A program made the translations under genes and the position numbers. A stretch of DNA of 35,708 nucleotides, from assembly GCF_003335585.1 (NCBI RefSeq), contig NZ_QBFD01000029.1, forward strand, positions 90,758 through 126,465. The letters run 5' to 3'. The notes below the pieces were generated by a model. It did not search any database. It saw nothing but the letters and a program-made list of their open reading frames with translations, and was not told where the DNA came from. The stretch is from Sulfitobacter sp. DFL-14 (GTDB taxonomy: Bacteria; Pseudomonadota; Alphaproteobacteria; Rhodobacterales; Rhodobacteraceae). Shown piece after piece: positions 16,775 through 28,300 of the stretch. Position 1 is the stretch's first letter. Each line of letters starts with the position of its first letter.

Positions 16775-19700
16775 CCATTTTGCGCCGCCCCGCCCGCATC
16801 GCCCGACGTTTCTGAACGATATCAGCGGTTTCGGCGGAAAGAACCGGCAGCGCCGGGCGCATTTCCGCGCCCTGCCGCGCCTCTGTATCCGCCTGTTTTA
16901 CCGGGCGTCTGCGTCTTGTGCCACCGGTGGCCTTGTCCAGATGCCCGGCCAGCGCCCCAAGGGTCGGGAAACGGAAGATATCGGTGATCGACAGCGCCAC
17001 GCCGCCCAGTGCCGCCTTGATGTCGCGGTGCGCCTGTACCGCCAGCAGGGAATGCCCGCCAAGGGAAAAGAAATTGTCCTCCGCCCGGATGTCCGCAACA
17101 CCCAGGAGCCCGGTCCAGACCTCTGCGATGCGCTGGATCGTCTCTTCGCTGCCCTGCGGCGCGGCCTCCTCGACCAGAGCCGTCGGCGTTCCTGGCCGGG
17201 GCGCTGCGGCCCGGACCTTGGGCGCGGGCAAGGCCTTGCGGTCGATTTTCTTGTTGGGGGTCAAGGGCATGGCACTCAGTCCGACGATGGCACTGGGGAC
17301 CATGATGGCAGGCAGATCCTGTGTCAACACGGCCTTGGCCTCGGCCTCCGTCACGGCGTTTTCCGGCGTGACATAGCCGACCAGCTGCGCACCGCCGGGG
17401 CCATCGCGCGCGATGACAACCGCCTGGGTGACGCCCGGCAGGCCCGCCAGCCGCGCTTCGATCTCGCCCAGTTCGATCCGGTGACCGCGTATCTTGACCT
17501 GCGCATCGGCGCGGCCTGCGAAATGCAGGCATCCGCCCGCGTCCCAGGAGACCACATCGCCGGTGCGGTAGAGCTTGCCGGCGCCAAAGGGATTGTCCAC
17601 GAACCGCTCCGCCGTCATCTCTTTCCGGTGCCAGTAACCCAGGGTGACACCATCACCACCGATCCACAATTCACCTGCAACACCAACAGGTTGCGGCACC
17701 ATCTTGTCATCCAGGATGAAGACCTGGGTATTGGCGATGGGGGTCCCGATGGGGGCCGTCACCTCCATCGCATCCGCCACCATCTGCGTGGTTGACCAGA
17801 TCGTCGTTTCGGTGGGGCCATACATGTTCTGGATGCTGGCCTGGGTATGCGATTGCAGCGCGGCGACCAGCGTACCGGGCAAGGCCTCCCCCCCGATCAT
17901 CAGCTGGGTGACCCCGGCCAGCGCCTGCTGCGCCTCTTCGTTGGTGACCAGCATCTGCGCCATCGAGGGGGTGCATTGCAGATGCGTCACCCCGTGGCGC
18001 TGGATCTGTGCGGCGATGGAGAAATCATCCGCCGCCAGTTCACTGCCCCGGTTGGCTTCGGCCAGGACCTGCGCCAGCGGTTTCAGCCCTTCCAGCACAT
18101 CCCGGACGGGAATGCCGTAGTCGATCAGGCAGGCAACCTCGTCCACGCCGATGGATTTGAGCTGCTCGGTGCGGGCAAGCCCATCTGCCACGGTGCCGAA
18201 CATGCCGCTGTCGTTGAAATAGCGCTGGAATGCGAATTCCAGGATCGCGTCCATTTCCTCGTCGGACAGACCTTCAAGGTTGACGTCAAAGGGGTTGGTC
18301 GCGCCTTCGGGCTTTTTGAAGGCGGGGAAGGCCCAGGCGTATTGCTTGATCAACCCGGCGGCGGAGCGCAGGTAATCCTTCATCGGTTCGCGCGCGACCT
18401 CTTCGGCCGCTTCGCGGGTTTCGGCAAGATAGGTGTGCAACATCACCGTGACCTTGAAATCCGCCGGGTCATGGCCCGCCTCGCGCAGGGCAGCGTGGTA
18501 GATTTTGATCTTGCCGGCGACTTCATCGACCGATTGGCCCAGCAGGTGGGTCAACACATTGGCGCCAATCTCGCCCGCTTCTTTCCAGGTCTGCGGGTTG
18601 CCGGCGGTGGTGACCCAGATCGGCAGCCTGGCCGAGACCGGGCGCGGCTGGGTGATGACGGCGTGGGGTGTGCCGTCTTTCTTTGGGAATTCAACCGCTT
18701 CCCCGGCCCAGAGCTTGCGCAGCTGGTCGATGGCCGCATACATCGCGGGCTTGTTTTCAGGCGGCGTGTTTTCGGGGCGCAGGACAAAATCGTCCGGTTG
18801 CCAGCCGCTGGCAATGGCCAGCCCGACGCGCCCGTTGGTCAGGTTGTCGATCACCGCCCATTCCTCGGCGATGCGGGCGGGATGGTGCAGCGGGGCGACG
18901 CAGGACCCGGCCCGGATGGCGAGGTTCGAGGTCACCGCAGCGACCGCGGCGCCGGTGACCGAGGGGTTCGGATAGGGGCCGCCAAAGGCGTGGAAATGCC
19001 GCTCCGGCGTCCAGACGGCATTGAAGCCATGGGCATCGGCAAATTTCGCGCCTTCCAGCAGCAGCTCGTATTTGGCGGGGCCGACGCCATCGTCATTGCC
19101 CCAGTAGAAGATGTTGAAATCAATCGCCTGCGCGGATCGGGCAAGCGGGCCGTTCGACACCAGCGTGCGGCTTTCGTCGCCGGTCAGCACCAGTTTCACG
19201 CCGCGCGAGATTGTCCAGAACAGCTCAAGCACCGAGATGTCGAAAGACAGCGAGGTGACTGCCAGCCAGACGGAATTGCTGTCATGGTCGATGCGGTCGT
19301 CCATCCCGGCAAAGAAGTTGGCGACATTGCCATGGCTGACCATCACCCCCTTGGGCGTGCCGGTGGAGCCGGAGGTATAGATCAGATAGGCCAGATCCTC
19401 CGGCGTGGCGCTTGCATCGGGGTTTTGGCCGGACATGGCCGCATGATCCGCATCGACCATCACGATTTTTGATTCGTTTTCAGGTAATTGCGCGGCGATC
19501 TTCGCCTGCGTCACGATCAGTGGTGCGGCGCTGTCGGTGATGTAATGGGCGATGCGGTCAGCCGGATATGCCGGGTCGAGCGGCACATAGGCGCCGCCCG
19601 ATTTCAGGATCGCCAGCGCCCCGATCATGAGGTCTGGCCCCCGCGTGCAGTAAAGCCCGATGGGCATGCCCGGCCCGGCCCCCTCGGCCAGCAGCGCATG

Positions 19701-21383
19701 GGCCAGCCGGTTCGCCGCCGCATTGAGCGCGGCATAGGTAAAGGTCTGATCCTCGAACACCAGCGCGGTTGCATCGGGCGTGCGGACCACCTGCGCCTCG
19801 AATGCGGCATGCACGGTGGTGCGGTCATAGGCGCGGTCGGTGGCATTCCAGCCGGTGAGCATCTGTGCGACTTCAGCCTCCGGCAGCGCCCAGAGCGCCC
19901 CGCAGGTGGCGGCATCGGGCAGCACGGCAAAGGCGGTGTTCAGACGGTCGGCAATCAGGCGGGCCGCATCCTCGGGCACCCGCGCGGCATCGTAATGCAG
20001 CCTGCCGGACAGGCTGACCGTGAGGGCGGTTTGGGGGAGCAGCAGATCCTTGTCGGACAGGCCAAGGTCGGGCATCGCGCCGGGGTCGATTTGCGGGTCG
20101 CGCAAGCCAAGGTCGGCGGCACGGCCGCCGCTCGCGCGCGCCCGGTCCATGCCCTTGGCGATGAACCCGGCAGCGGTCGCAAGCGGCGTGTCATCCTCCG
20201 CCCTGACGGCGAGGGGCAGCCAGGGGGCCAGCAGCGCGCTTTCCTCCCCGGCCTCAACCGCCAGCGTCGCCGCTTCCTGACCGGAAGCGCGCAGCGCGAC
20301 AAGGGCCGCGGCGCAGGCGATCTGATCGGCATTCAAGGCACCGGTGGTCAGAGGCAGGGAGGCCGGTTGCACCGGGCCGGAGGGTGCCGCCGCCAGCAGC
20401 AGGTTCAGCGGTTCGTTGCCCGCCAGAACCCCGCGCCAATGTGCCTCATCCGCGACCGGAACATCCGGCACGGACGGCATTGGCAGCACGTCCCCCGGCT
20501 TCAGCCATTGGGTCAGGTCCAGGGGCGTGCCGTCAAAATCGCAAAACTCGCTCAGGCGCAGGGTCTGTGTTGCCGTGCCAAGGGTGACGGCGTTGCGGGA
20601 GAGTTCCAGCACCGTGCCGGGGGCAGCGGTCTGGGCGGTGACCTCAAGCGCGCCAATCACCACAATGCCCTGTTCCAGCGCCAGTTTCGGCAGGCAGAGC
20701 GGGTTCCAGTATTCGCCAAAGTCCAGCCCCCGCACCAGCGCGGAGAGGTCGGCGGCAGGACGGGTCAGATCCAGAACTCCCTGCCCCTCGGGCCGCTGGT
20801 CGCGGGCGAAATAGCTGCGCTGGCTCAGGTCCTGCGGCCTGCGTTCAAGACGGTCCGCCTCAAGCTGGGACAGCACCGCGCCAAAACTTTCCATCCCGGC
20901 GGCGTAGCACTTGGAATTGAGGGTGAAGGCGGTTTCATCCGCGGCGATGTCGATCATCTTCTGCGCCAGCAGGTCGCCCTCGTCCACGCCGCCTTCGATC
21001 ACATGCCAGGAGACGCCATGGGTCGTCTCACCGTTGATGACGGCCCATGCGGGGGTGTTCAGCCCGGCATAGGCGGGCAATGGTCCGTCATGAAAGTTGA
21101 TCGCGCCCTTGGTTGGGATCGCCAGCACCGCGTCGGGGATCATCCGCAGATTGGCGATGCTGAGCAGCCAGTCGGCACTCGCTTCTGCCGCCAGCAGGTC
21201 GCGGGGGGCTGTGAGCGTGGCAATCCCCTGCCCTTCGGCCCAGCCGCGCACAGTGGCATCGCGTGTGACAACGGCGGTGACGGCATGCCCCCCGGCAAGG
21301 ATCATGTCGCCACAGGCGATGGTCAGGCTCTCATCCCCGATCAGGATCGCGCTGAAACCGGCGGGCTGGAAGGTGGCGGTCAT
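16767..21383 (-). CDS. NRPS: formyltransferase - half C - A with inserted luciferase-like monooxygenase - PCP
   Basis: This is a 1538-residue assembly-line protein. Residues 1-290 are a methionyl-tRNA-formyltransferase-like domain with Asn96, His98 and Asp134 in the catalytic positions. Residues about 305-515 resemble only the C-terminal lobe of a condensation domain; no HHxxxDG is present. The adenylation domain starts near 522 with A3 YTSGSTGTPKG (669-679) and A4 SFDIS. It is interrupted at about 746-1112 by a luciferase-like FMN monooxygenase of the kind found in MupA/Atu3671-type proteins. It resumes with YGPTE (1188-1192), YRTGD, GRADAQVKIRGHRIE and NKKIDR. A carrier domain with LGGHS (Ser1445) ends it. 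The hand-read specificity code D-I-L-Q-M-G-M-I-W-K is close to the glycine code. There is no TE. ATG 21383 has GGAGGA 7 bases upstream. Confidence 0.9.
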   Translation of the reverse strand: MTATFQPAGFSAILIGDESLTIACGDMILAGGHAVTAVVTRDATVRGWAEGQGIATLTAPRDLLAAEASADWLLSIANLRMIPDAVLAIPTKGAINFHDGPLPAYAGLNTPAWAVINGETTHGVSWHVIEGGVDEGDLLAQKMIDIAADETAFTLNSKCYAAGMESFGAVLSQLEADRLERRPQDLSQRSYFARDQRPEGQGVLDLTRPAADLSALVRGLDFGEYWNPLCLPKLALEQGIVVIGALEVTAQTAAPGTVLELSRNAVTLGTATQTLRLSEFCDFDGTPLDLTQWLKPGDVLPMPSVPDVPVADEAHWRGVLAGNEPLNLLLAAAPSGPVQPASLPLTTGALNADQIACAAALVALRASGQEAATLAVEAGEESALLAPWLPLAVRAEDDTPLATAAGFIAKGMDRARASGGRAADLGLRDPQIDPGAMPDLGLSDKDLLLPQTALTVSLSGRLHYDAARVPEDAARLIADRLNTAFAVLPDAATCGALWALPEAEVAQMLTGWNATDRAYDRTTVHAAFEAQVVRTPDATALVFEDQTFTYAALNAAANRLAHALLAEGAGPGMPIGLYCTRGPDLMIGALAILKSGGAYVPLDPAYPADRIAHYITDSAAPLIVTQAKIAAQLPENESKIVMVDADHAAMSGQNPDASATPEDLAYLIYTSGSTGTPKGVMVSHGNVANFFAGMDDRIDHDSNSVWLAVTSLSFDISVLELFWTISRGVKLVLTGDESRTLVSNGPLARSAQAIDFNIFYWGNDDGVGPAKYELLLEGAKFADAHGFNAVWTPERHFHAFGGPYPNPSVTGAAVAAVTSNLAIRAGSCVAPLHHPARIAEEWAVIDNLTNGRVGLAIASGWQPDDFVLRPENTPPENKPAMYAAIDQLRKLWAGEAVEFPKKDGTPHAVITQPRPVSARLPIWVTTAGNPQTWKEAGEIGANVLTHLLGQSVDEVAGKIKIYHAALREAGHDPADFKVTVMLHTYLAETREAAEEVAREPMKDYLRSAAGLIKQYAWAFPAFKKPEGATNPFDVNLEGLSDEEMDAILEFAFQRYFNDSGMFGTVADGLARTEQLKSIGVDEVACLIDYGIPVRDVLEGLKPLAQVLAEANRGSELAADDFSIAAQIQRHGVTHLQCTPSMAQMLVTNEEAQQALAGVTQLMIGGEALPGTLVAALQSHTQASIQNMYGPTETTIWSTTQMVADAMEVTAPIGTPIANTQVFILDDKMVPQPVGVAGELWIGGDGVTLGYWHRKEMTAERFVDNPFGAGKLYRTGDVVSWDAGGCLHFAGRADAQVKIRGHRIELGEIEARLAGLPGVTQAVVIARDGPGGAQLVGYVTPENAVTEAEAKAVLTQDLPAIMVPSAIVGLSAMPLTPNKKIDRKALPAPKVRAAAPRPGTPTALVEEAAPQGSEETIQRIAEVWTGLLGVADIRAEDNFFSLGGHSLLAVQAHRDIKAALGGVALSITDIFRFPTLGALAGHLDKATGGTRRRRPVKQADTEARQGAEMRPALPVLSAETADIVQKRRAMRAGRRKMDA

Positions 21384-22375
21384 GTTCTGTCCTCCGAAAC
21401 GGGGCGTCGGGCTGTGGCTCTGCCGGATTCGGTGCGCAGGCCAAGCCCGTGCCGCGCGAGATCGCGGGTGAAGAATGCGGGGTCCTGCGGCTTGCGGCCG
21501 GTCAGGGCGCAGCGCAGGGCGTGCAGGGCCGAACCGGTCAGCCGCGCGCCCCAGGCGGCAGCGGCATAGGCCCGGCCATGGGTCTTGATGAAATAATGGC
21601 GGCGCGAGGCAAACCAATAGGCTGGCATGCGCTGCCATTCCTTCATGCCGGTGGAGACGGAGCCGATGTGGACCACCCTGGCCTCCGGCACATACCAGCA
21701 GGACCAGCCCGCGCGCACGCCGCGCTTCATCAGATCGGTTTCCTCGAAATAAAGAAAGAAGGTCTCATCGAACCTGCCGATCTCTTCCAGTGTCGCGGCG
21801 CGGATCATCACGCTGGCGCCCGCGGCCCAGTCCACCCGGGTGGTCTTTTCCGGCAGCGGCGGGGCCACGATGGCATGGGCCAACAGGCGCGAGACGGGGC
21901 CGAAGCGCACCGCCCCTTCGAATTCCCCGGCGATGGAGGGGAAGCGGAAGGCGGTGGTATGGGGCAGATCATCCTCGCCCCGCACATGGCTGGCGGCGAA
22001 GCCGGCGCGCGGATGGCGGGCCATATGGTCCAGCAGGGTTGCGATGCAGCCCGGATCGGGGAAGGCATCGGAATTCAGCAGATAGAAGAAATCCGGTGCG
22101 CTGCCGTCCGACATCTGCTCGGCCAGGCCGATGTTGCAGCCCGCCCCGAAGCCGCCGTTGCGCCCCGACAGGATCAGGCGCACCCGCGCGCCCAGATCCC
22201 AGTCGGCCAGCGCCTGTTCGAAGATGCCCATCGACCCGTCGCCGGAGGCATTGTCGACGATCACCAGTTCCGCCGTTTCCGGCATGTCGGCCAATGCCGC
22301 CTTTGCCGCGCGCAGGGTCATCTGCGGGGTGCGGTAGTTCAGCAGCACGACAAGCAAGCGGGGATCAGACATCAT
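21380..22375 (-). CDS. Glycosyltransferase family 2, between PKS and NRPS
   Basis: This GT-A glycosyltransferase of 331 residues resembles rhamnosyltransferase-type enzymes. VIVDNASGDGS is followed by LLNSDAFPDP at the DXD position, and DETFFLYFEETDL is the ED-type acceptor motif. Its ATG overlaps the PKS stop by 4 bases and its stop overlaps the NRPS start by 4 bases. A glycosyltransferase translationally wedged between the two megasynthase genes is strong context for glycosylation of the product or joining it to a glycan. Confidence 0.88.
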   Translation of the reverse strand: MMSDPRLLVVLLNYRTPQMTLRAAKAALADMPETAELVIVDNASGDGSMGIFEQALADWDLGARVRLILSGRNGGFGAGCNIGLAEQMSDGSAPDFFYLLNSDAFPDPGCIATLLDHMARHPRAGFAASHVRGEDDLPHTTAFRFPSIAGEFEGAVRFGPVSRLLAHAIVAPPLPEKTTRVDWAAGASVMIRAATLEEIGRFDETFFLYFEETDLMKRGVRAGWSCWYVPEARVVHIGSVSTGMKEWQRMPAYWFASRRHYFIKTHGRAYAAAAWGARLTGSALHALRCALTGRKPQDPAFFTRDLARHGLGLRTESGRATARRPVSEDRT

Positions 22376-25300
22376 TCCGCTGCCGTCGCCTGGACATCAT
22401 CATGTTGCACCAGCGCCGCTGCGATGACCTCGCGCAACTCCTGCGCCAGAACCGTCACATTCGGGGCCAGCACCATGCTGACGTGATCGCCCGGCACCTC
22501 GATGATCTCCATATGGGGGGCGAATTTGCGCCAGTCGTTGTCCGCAAAGACATATTCGCGTTCGGCGCTGACCCAATTGCCCTTTGTCACCTGCCAGTGG
22601 AAATCCGGCGGCGGGCGGAACAGGGTCATCGGCCCGTCCCAGCCGGGTGTTTGATACTGACCGACCGCGCCGAGGAAAGCCGCCTGAATCTTGTGGTTGT
22701 TGAACTCCGCGCCGGGCGCATCCTGTCCGGGGCTGTGCAGGCCCTTGCGTTTCTCCATCTCCCAGGCCCAGCGGTTGCGCGCCCATTCGGCCAGATATCC
22801 CGGCCCCTTGGCGCGCAGTTCCGCCAGTTTGATCAGCGCCTTGTCCATCCGGTTGAGCGAGGGGCGCACCGGCAGCGGCGTGTCGAGCATCGCCAGCACG
22901 GCAACCTCGTCGCCTGCGGCGCGCAGCTGCTGTGCCATTTCATAGGCGGTGATCCCGCCACCGGAATAGCCCGCCAGAAGATAGGGGCCTTCGGGTTGCA
23001 GGCGTTTGATTTCGTTCAGATAATCCTCCGCCGCCTCGGGGATCGTCGCATGGGGCTGTGTCTCTCCGATCAGGCCGCGGGCCTGGACGCCGATCACCCG
23101 GCGTTCGGCGCTGAAGGGCAGCGCCATATGCCGCAGGTTCAGCACGTTGCCGAACATCCCCGCCACCACGAAAAGCGGTGCCGCCTGTTTGTGGCTGCTC
23201 TGGTTCAGGGGCACGAGGAACTCGAACTTCTCCGGTGCCACAACCCCGTCGCCCTGACCGCCAGACACCTCGCCGGCGCCGCCGGTTTCCGCCGCGATCA
23301 GGGCGGCGCATTTCGCGATGGTCGGGGCCTCGAACAGGACCGAGATCGGGAATTCCACCTTGAAGGTGCGTTTGACGCTGGCAAAGAGGCGCACGGCAAT
23401 CAGCGAATGACCGCCAAGGTCAAAGAAACTGTCCTCGACCCCTACCGGGCTGACGCCCAGCAGGTTTTCCCACATCCCGGCCAGACGTTCCTCTATCCCG
23501 TTGCGGGGCGCGACATAGCTGCCGTCCAGATCCGGGCGTTCAAAGCTCTGACCGCTTTTCACCGGGGCCACGGCGGGCACATCGGCCTGTGCCATCAGCG
23601 CGGTCAGCGGCAACGAAGAGACCATGACCTGCGGGCGGTTCAGGGCAATCGCGCGGCGCATGGCCTCGGGCCCCTCGGCGGCGCGGATGCCTTGCGACAC
23701 CAGATAGGCCAGCCGTTCCTCGGCAGCGGAGAGCGGCGTGTCGTCGCGGTCCTCGTCCTCAAAGCGGACTTCGGCGGCGGTCAGGGGCGTGGTGCCGAAG
23801 CCGCCCTCAAGGCGTTTCATCGCGAAATCGCGGACCTCGACCAGCACCTTGCCTGACGGGTCCGTCAGGGTGACGTCGAAACGGGCAAAACCGTCGCTGG
23901 CCTTGCCGGAGGCCAGCCGCACATGCGAGCGGATCTCTGCAGGCAGGCTGCCATGCACCCGGATCAGCCCATAGGAGACCGGCACCCAGAGATGGGTCGC
24001 GCCATAGCCCGGCACCAGCGATATGGCCCAGCCGGTTGCAAGGTCCATCAGCCCGGGATGCAGGAGATGCCCGGCTTTCAGGTCATCGCGCGCATCCTCC
24101 GGCAGGGCGAGTGTTGCCAGCCCCTCGCCCGCGCCGAGGGCGGTTTCGCGCAGGACGTGCCAGCGCGGCCCAAAGGACAGATGCGCCTCCTGCGGGGAGA
24201 CAAGGCGTGTCTCGCCCGATTTTTGCACGGTGCCGCAGCGCGCGGAAATGGCTGCGAGGGCAAGGGCATGGGGCCGCGCCTCGGCCAGCGGGGCCAGATT
24301 GGCCTGGGCGTTCAATTGCCAGCCCTGCTTGCCGCCGAACAGGCAATCGCTGCGCATTTCGGCGCTGAACCCCCGGCCACGGCCCTGAAGCGTGATCCGC
24401 ATCTGGCGGGCATCGCCCTCGGCCACCGGCATGGCGCGCAGGAAATAGAGGTCTTCGATGTCAAAGGTCCTGAGCCCCTGCGCCGCCGCCGCTTCGGCCA
24501 GCAGTTCGATGTAGCCGGTGCCGGGCAGGATCGCCTGCCCGTCCCTGGTGCGGTGCTGGTCGAGCAGCCAGTGGTCGGTGCCCAGCGGGGCGGTGAACAC
24601 CGGATCGCCGCCTGCATCCGCACCGGCGGTCCTGATCAGCGCCGCCTCCACGGGGCGCGGTGGCAGCACGTCGCTGGCCGCACCCGGCAGCGCATTGGCC
24701 GCCATGCCGACATCCGACCAGATGCCCCAGTTCACCGCCACAACCCGGGTCTTGCCGCCCCGCCGCGCGGCGGCAAAGGCGTTGAGCCAGGCATTTGCGG
24801 CAACGTAATCGACCTGCCCCGCCGAGCGGGTCGCGGTCGAGGTCGAGGAGAACAGCACAAGCAGCTCCAGCGCGCCATCGGGCAGCAGCTGGTCCAGCAC
24901 CCGCAGGCCCTGCACCTTGGGCGACAGGACCGCATCCATCTGCGCATCGCTCTTGCCCAGCATCGGGGCATCATCCAGCACACCGGCGGCATGGATCACA
25001 CCGGTCAGCCCGCCGTGCCGCGCTGTCAGATCGTCGATCACGCGGCGCATCTGGGCAAGGTTGGCCACATCGCCGCCCGCCACCTCGACGCTGCCGCCTT
25101 TGGCTTTTGCGATTTCTTCCAGACGCATCACCGCCTGCATCCGCCGAGCGCTGCGGTCGGCGGTGCCGTTCCTGGCGATATGGGCCTGCCAGGCCGCGCG
25201 TTCGGGCATGGCCTCGCGTGCCAGCAGCACCACATTGGCCTTGTGCCGGGTCAGGATATCCGCCGCCAATGTCTGGCCGATCCCGCCGAAACCGCCGGTG

Positions 25301-28300
25301 ATCAGATAGGTGCCGCCATCGCGGAATTGCGCCGTCTCCGCCGGGGTCAGCGGCAGGGGTTTATAGCCCATCTCGAACCGCTTTTCGCCCCGGAAGGCGC
25401 CGATGCGGTTGGCGGGCGTGGCCATCAGATCCTCGATCAGCCGGTTGGTGAGGTCAGGCTGCGCAACCGCCGGGACGGATCTGGCAAACCACCCTGCCCG
25501 TGCAATCACGGGCTGCACCGCTTCAAGGTCGATCTGTGTCGCGGTGACACCGGGCACTTCGCGGGTGATCACGCCAACCGGGCCGGACACCAGCGCCTTT
25601 TCGGGATGCGGCAGGGCTTCATCCGTCACCTGTGCGGCACCGGTGGTAAAGACGCTCAGATGCAGGGGCGCGTCGATGCCTGCCTCGGTGATGGCCTGGG
25701 CCAGCCAGGTCAGGCTCCAGAAGCCCTGTTCGATGTTGCGGTCAAAGGTGCTGGAGCCGGGGCGCGGGGCCACCTGATCGTCGGTCAGCCAGAAATGCGC
25801 GATCCGGTCGGGCATCCGCCCGCTGTCGCGCAGGGTAGCGATCAGCTGGTCATAGCCTGCCCGCCCTTGTTCGGCGGCAAGGGTATAGCTGTCTTCGCCG
25901 GTGCTGGCAAAGGCATCGCCCGCGCGCACGGTGACAACCCTGTGGCCGGCTTCGCGCAACTTTGTGCGCAGCGGGGCGGAAAGCCCGGCCTCATCCGCGA
26001 AGAACAGCCAGGTCAGCGGCGTTGCCGCCAGATCGTCCAGGACATCCACTGCCACATCGGCAAAGGCAGGCCGCCATGTGGGCACCGCCCCCCAATCGGC
26101 AATGTCATCGGCCCGTGTCAGCGCGGGCGCGGGTGCGGCGCTGACCGCCTTGCCCGGTTCGATGAAAAAGCGGGCGCGCTGGAACTGATAGGTCGGCAGC
26201 AACACCCGGTTGCGCCGCGCCTCGCCCCAGATCTGCGACCAGTCGGCAGCGACGCCGCAGGCCCAGAGCCGCGCGAAGATGGAGATGAAATAGACATCAT
26301 CGGCCATGTCCTGTTCGGGGTGCCGCAGCGAAGACATCACCTGCCCCACGCCGACATCGGGATGCATCATCGCAAGCGAGGACAGCGCCTTGCCCGGGCC
26401 GACTTCCAGATAGACCCGTTTGCGCGCGGCGCTCAGCGTGCTGATGCAATCGGCGAAATTCACCGTATTGCGCAGCTGCGCGACCCAGTAATCGGGGTCG
26501 GTGGCCTGCTGCGCCGTGATCATCTCGCCCGTGCGGTTGGAGGCAAAGGGCATCTGCGGCGCCTGCAGGTTCAGCCCCGCAAGGAAGGCGCGGTAGCGTT
26601 CAAGGATACCCTCCAGCATCCGGCTGTGCGCGGCGATGTCGATGGCGATGCGCCGGTGGTCCAGCCCGGCATCGGTCAGCCGCTGCTGCATCGCATCCAG
26701 CGCCGCCTGCGGGCCTGAGACGGCAATAAGCTCTGCCGCGTTCACCGATGCGATGTCCAGGTCGTCACCCAGCAGCGGTTCGATCACCGCCAGCGGGGCC
26801 GAGATCGACAGCATGCCGCCTGCAGGCACCTCGTCGAACAGTTGCCCGCGCAGCAGGACCAGGTCGATCAGGTTCTCGAATGTCATCACCCCTGCCAGAC
26901 AGGCCGCGACGTTTTCGCCCATGGAATGGCCCACCATGGCGGCGGGTTTCACGCCCCAGGACATCCAGAGCCGCGCCAGCGCATATTCGGTGATGGCGAT
27001 CAGCGGCAATTGCACGGAAGGTTTTTTCAGCGTCTCGTCGGCGGCCTGCAGCTGAGCGGCGTCGGGCAGCCAGAGCGCGCGGATGTCATAATCCAGTTGC
27101 GGTTGCAGATGCGCCAGACCCCGGTCCATCCACTCGGCAAAGACCGGCTCCGTCTCGTAAAGGTCACGCGCCATGCCGGCATATTGGGCGCCGCCGCCGG
27201 GGAACATGAAGACCACTTCGGGGTTCTCGCCCAGCGCATCATGGGTAAAGACGCGGCGGGCATCGCCTGCCTCCAGCAGGTCGGCGGCCTGTGCCGCGGT
27301 TTCGGCCACCACCACCCGGCGCTTGTCAAAGGCGCGGCGGCCCTGTTTGAGCGTGAAGGCCACATCGGCCAGGGGCTGATCCGGATGGGCGCGCAGATGC
27401 GCGACAAGGGCGGCGGTATTGGCATCCAGTGCCGCCTTGGTATGCCCCGAAATCACCAGCGGCTGGAACGGCCAGTCGCTCGCGTCCGAGGCGGCGCGTT
27501 CCGGTGCTTCCTCGATGATTGCATGGGCATTGGTGCCGCCCACGCCCAGCGCGTTGATCGCGGCGCGGCGCGGTGTGTCGCTGGCCGCCCAGTCGGTAAG
27601 CCTGTCGTTGACGCGGAACGGGCTGCCCGCGAAGGGGATCGCGGGGTTCGGGGCCTCGTAGCCCAGGGAGGGCGGGATCTGCTTGTGATGCAGGGCCAGC
27701 GCCGCCTTGGCAAAGCCTGCGACCCCGGCGGCGGTATCCAGATGGCCGATGTTGGTCTTGACCGATCCGATGCGGCAGAAATCGGTGGCGTCGGTCTCGC
27801 TCCGGTAGGCTTCGGTCAGGGCCGCGACCTCGATCGGGTCACCCAGGTAGGTGCCGGTGCCGTGGCATTCGACCATGCCGATGCTTTGCGCCGCGACACC
27901 TGCGGCATCCAGCGCCGCCGTGATCGCCGCGGTCTGGCCATCGACCGAGGGTGCCAGGTATCCGGCCTTGGCCGCGCCATCGTTGTTCACCGCCGATCCC
28001 TTGATCACCGCCCAGATGTGATCGCCGTCCGCCACTGCATCGCTGAGCCTGCGCAGCGCCACGCAGCCCGCGCCGGAGCCAAAGACGGTGCCCTGCGCCC
28101 GGTGGTCGAAGGCATGGCAATGCCCATCCGGCGACAGGATTTCGTTTTCCTTGAAGAGATACCCCCGCCCCTGCGGCAGTTCGATGGTGACACCGCCCGC
28201 CAGCGCCATGTCCACCTCGCCCGCGCGCAGGGCGGCGCAGGCGTAGTGGATCGCGACCAGCGAGGTGGAACAGGCGGTTTGCAGGTTGATCGACGGCCCC

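Noticed and set aside
19488..21569. A 693-codon open frame on the plus strand
   Set aside because: It is the complement of the formyltransferase and adenylation domains; its composition is that of an antisense high-GC frame.
23923..26718. A 931-codon open frame on the plus strand
   Set aside because: It lies fully opposite the PKS, is rich in Arg, Gly, His and Gln, shows no domain, and the minus strand encodes KR, DH and AT motifs over the same bases.
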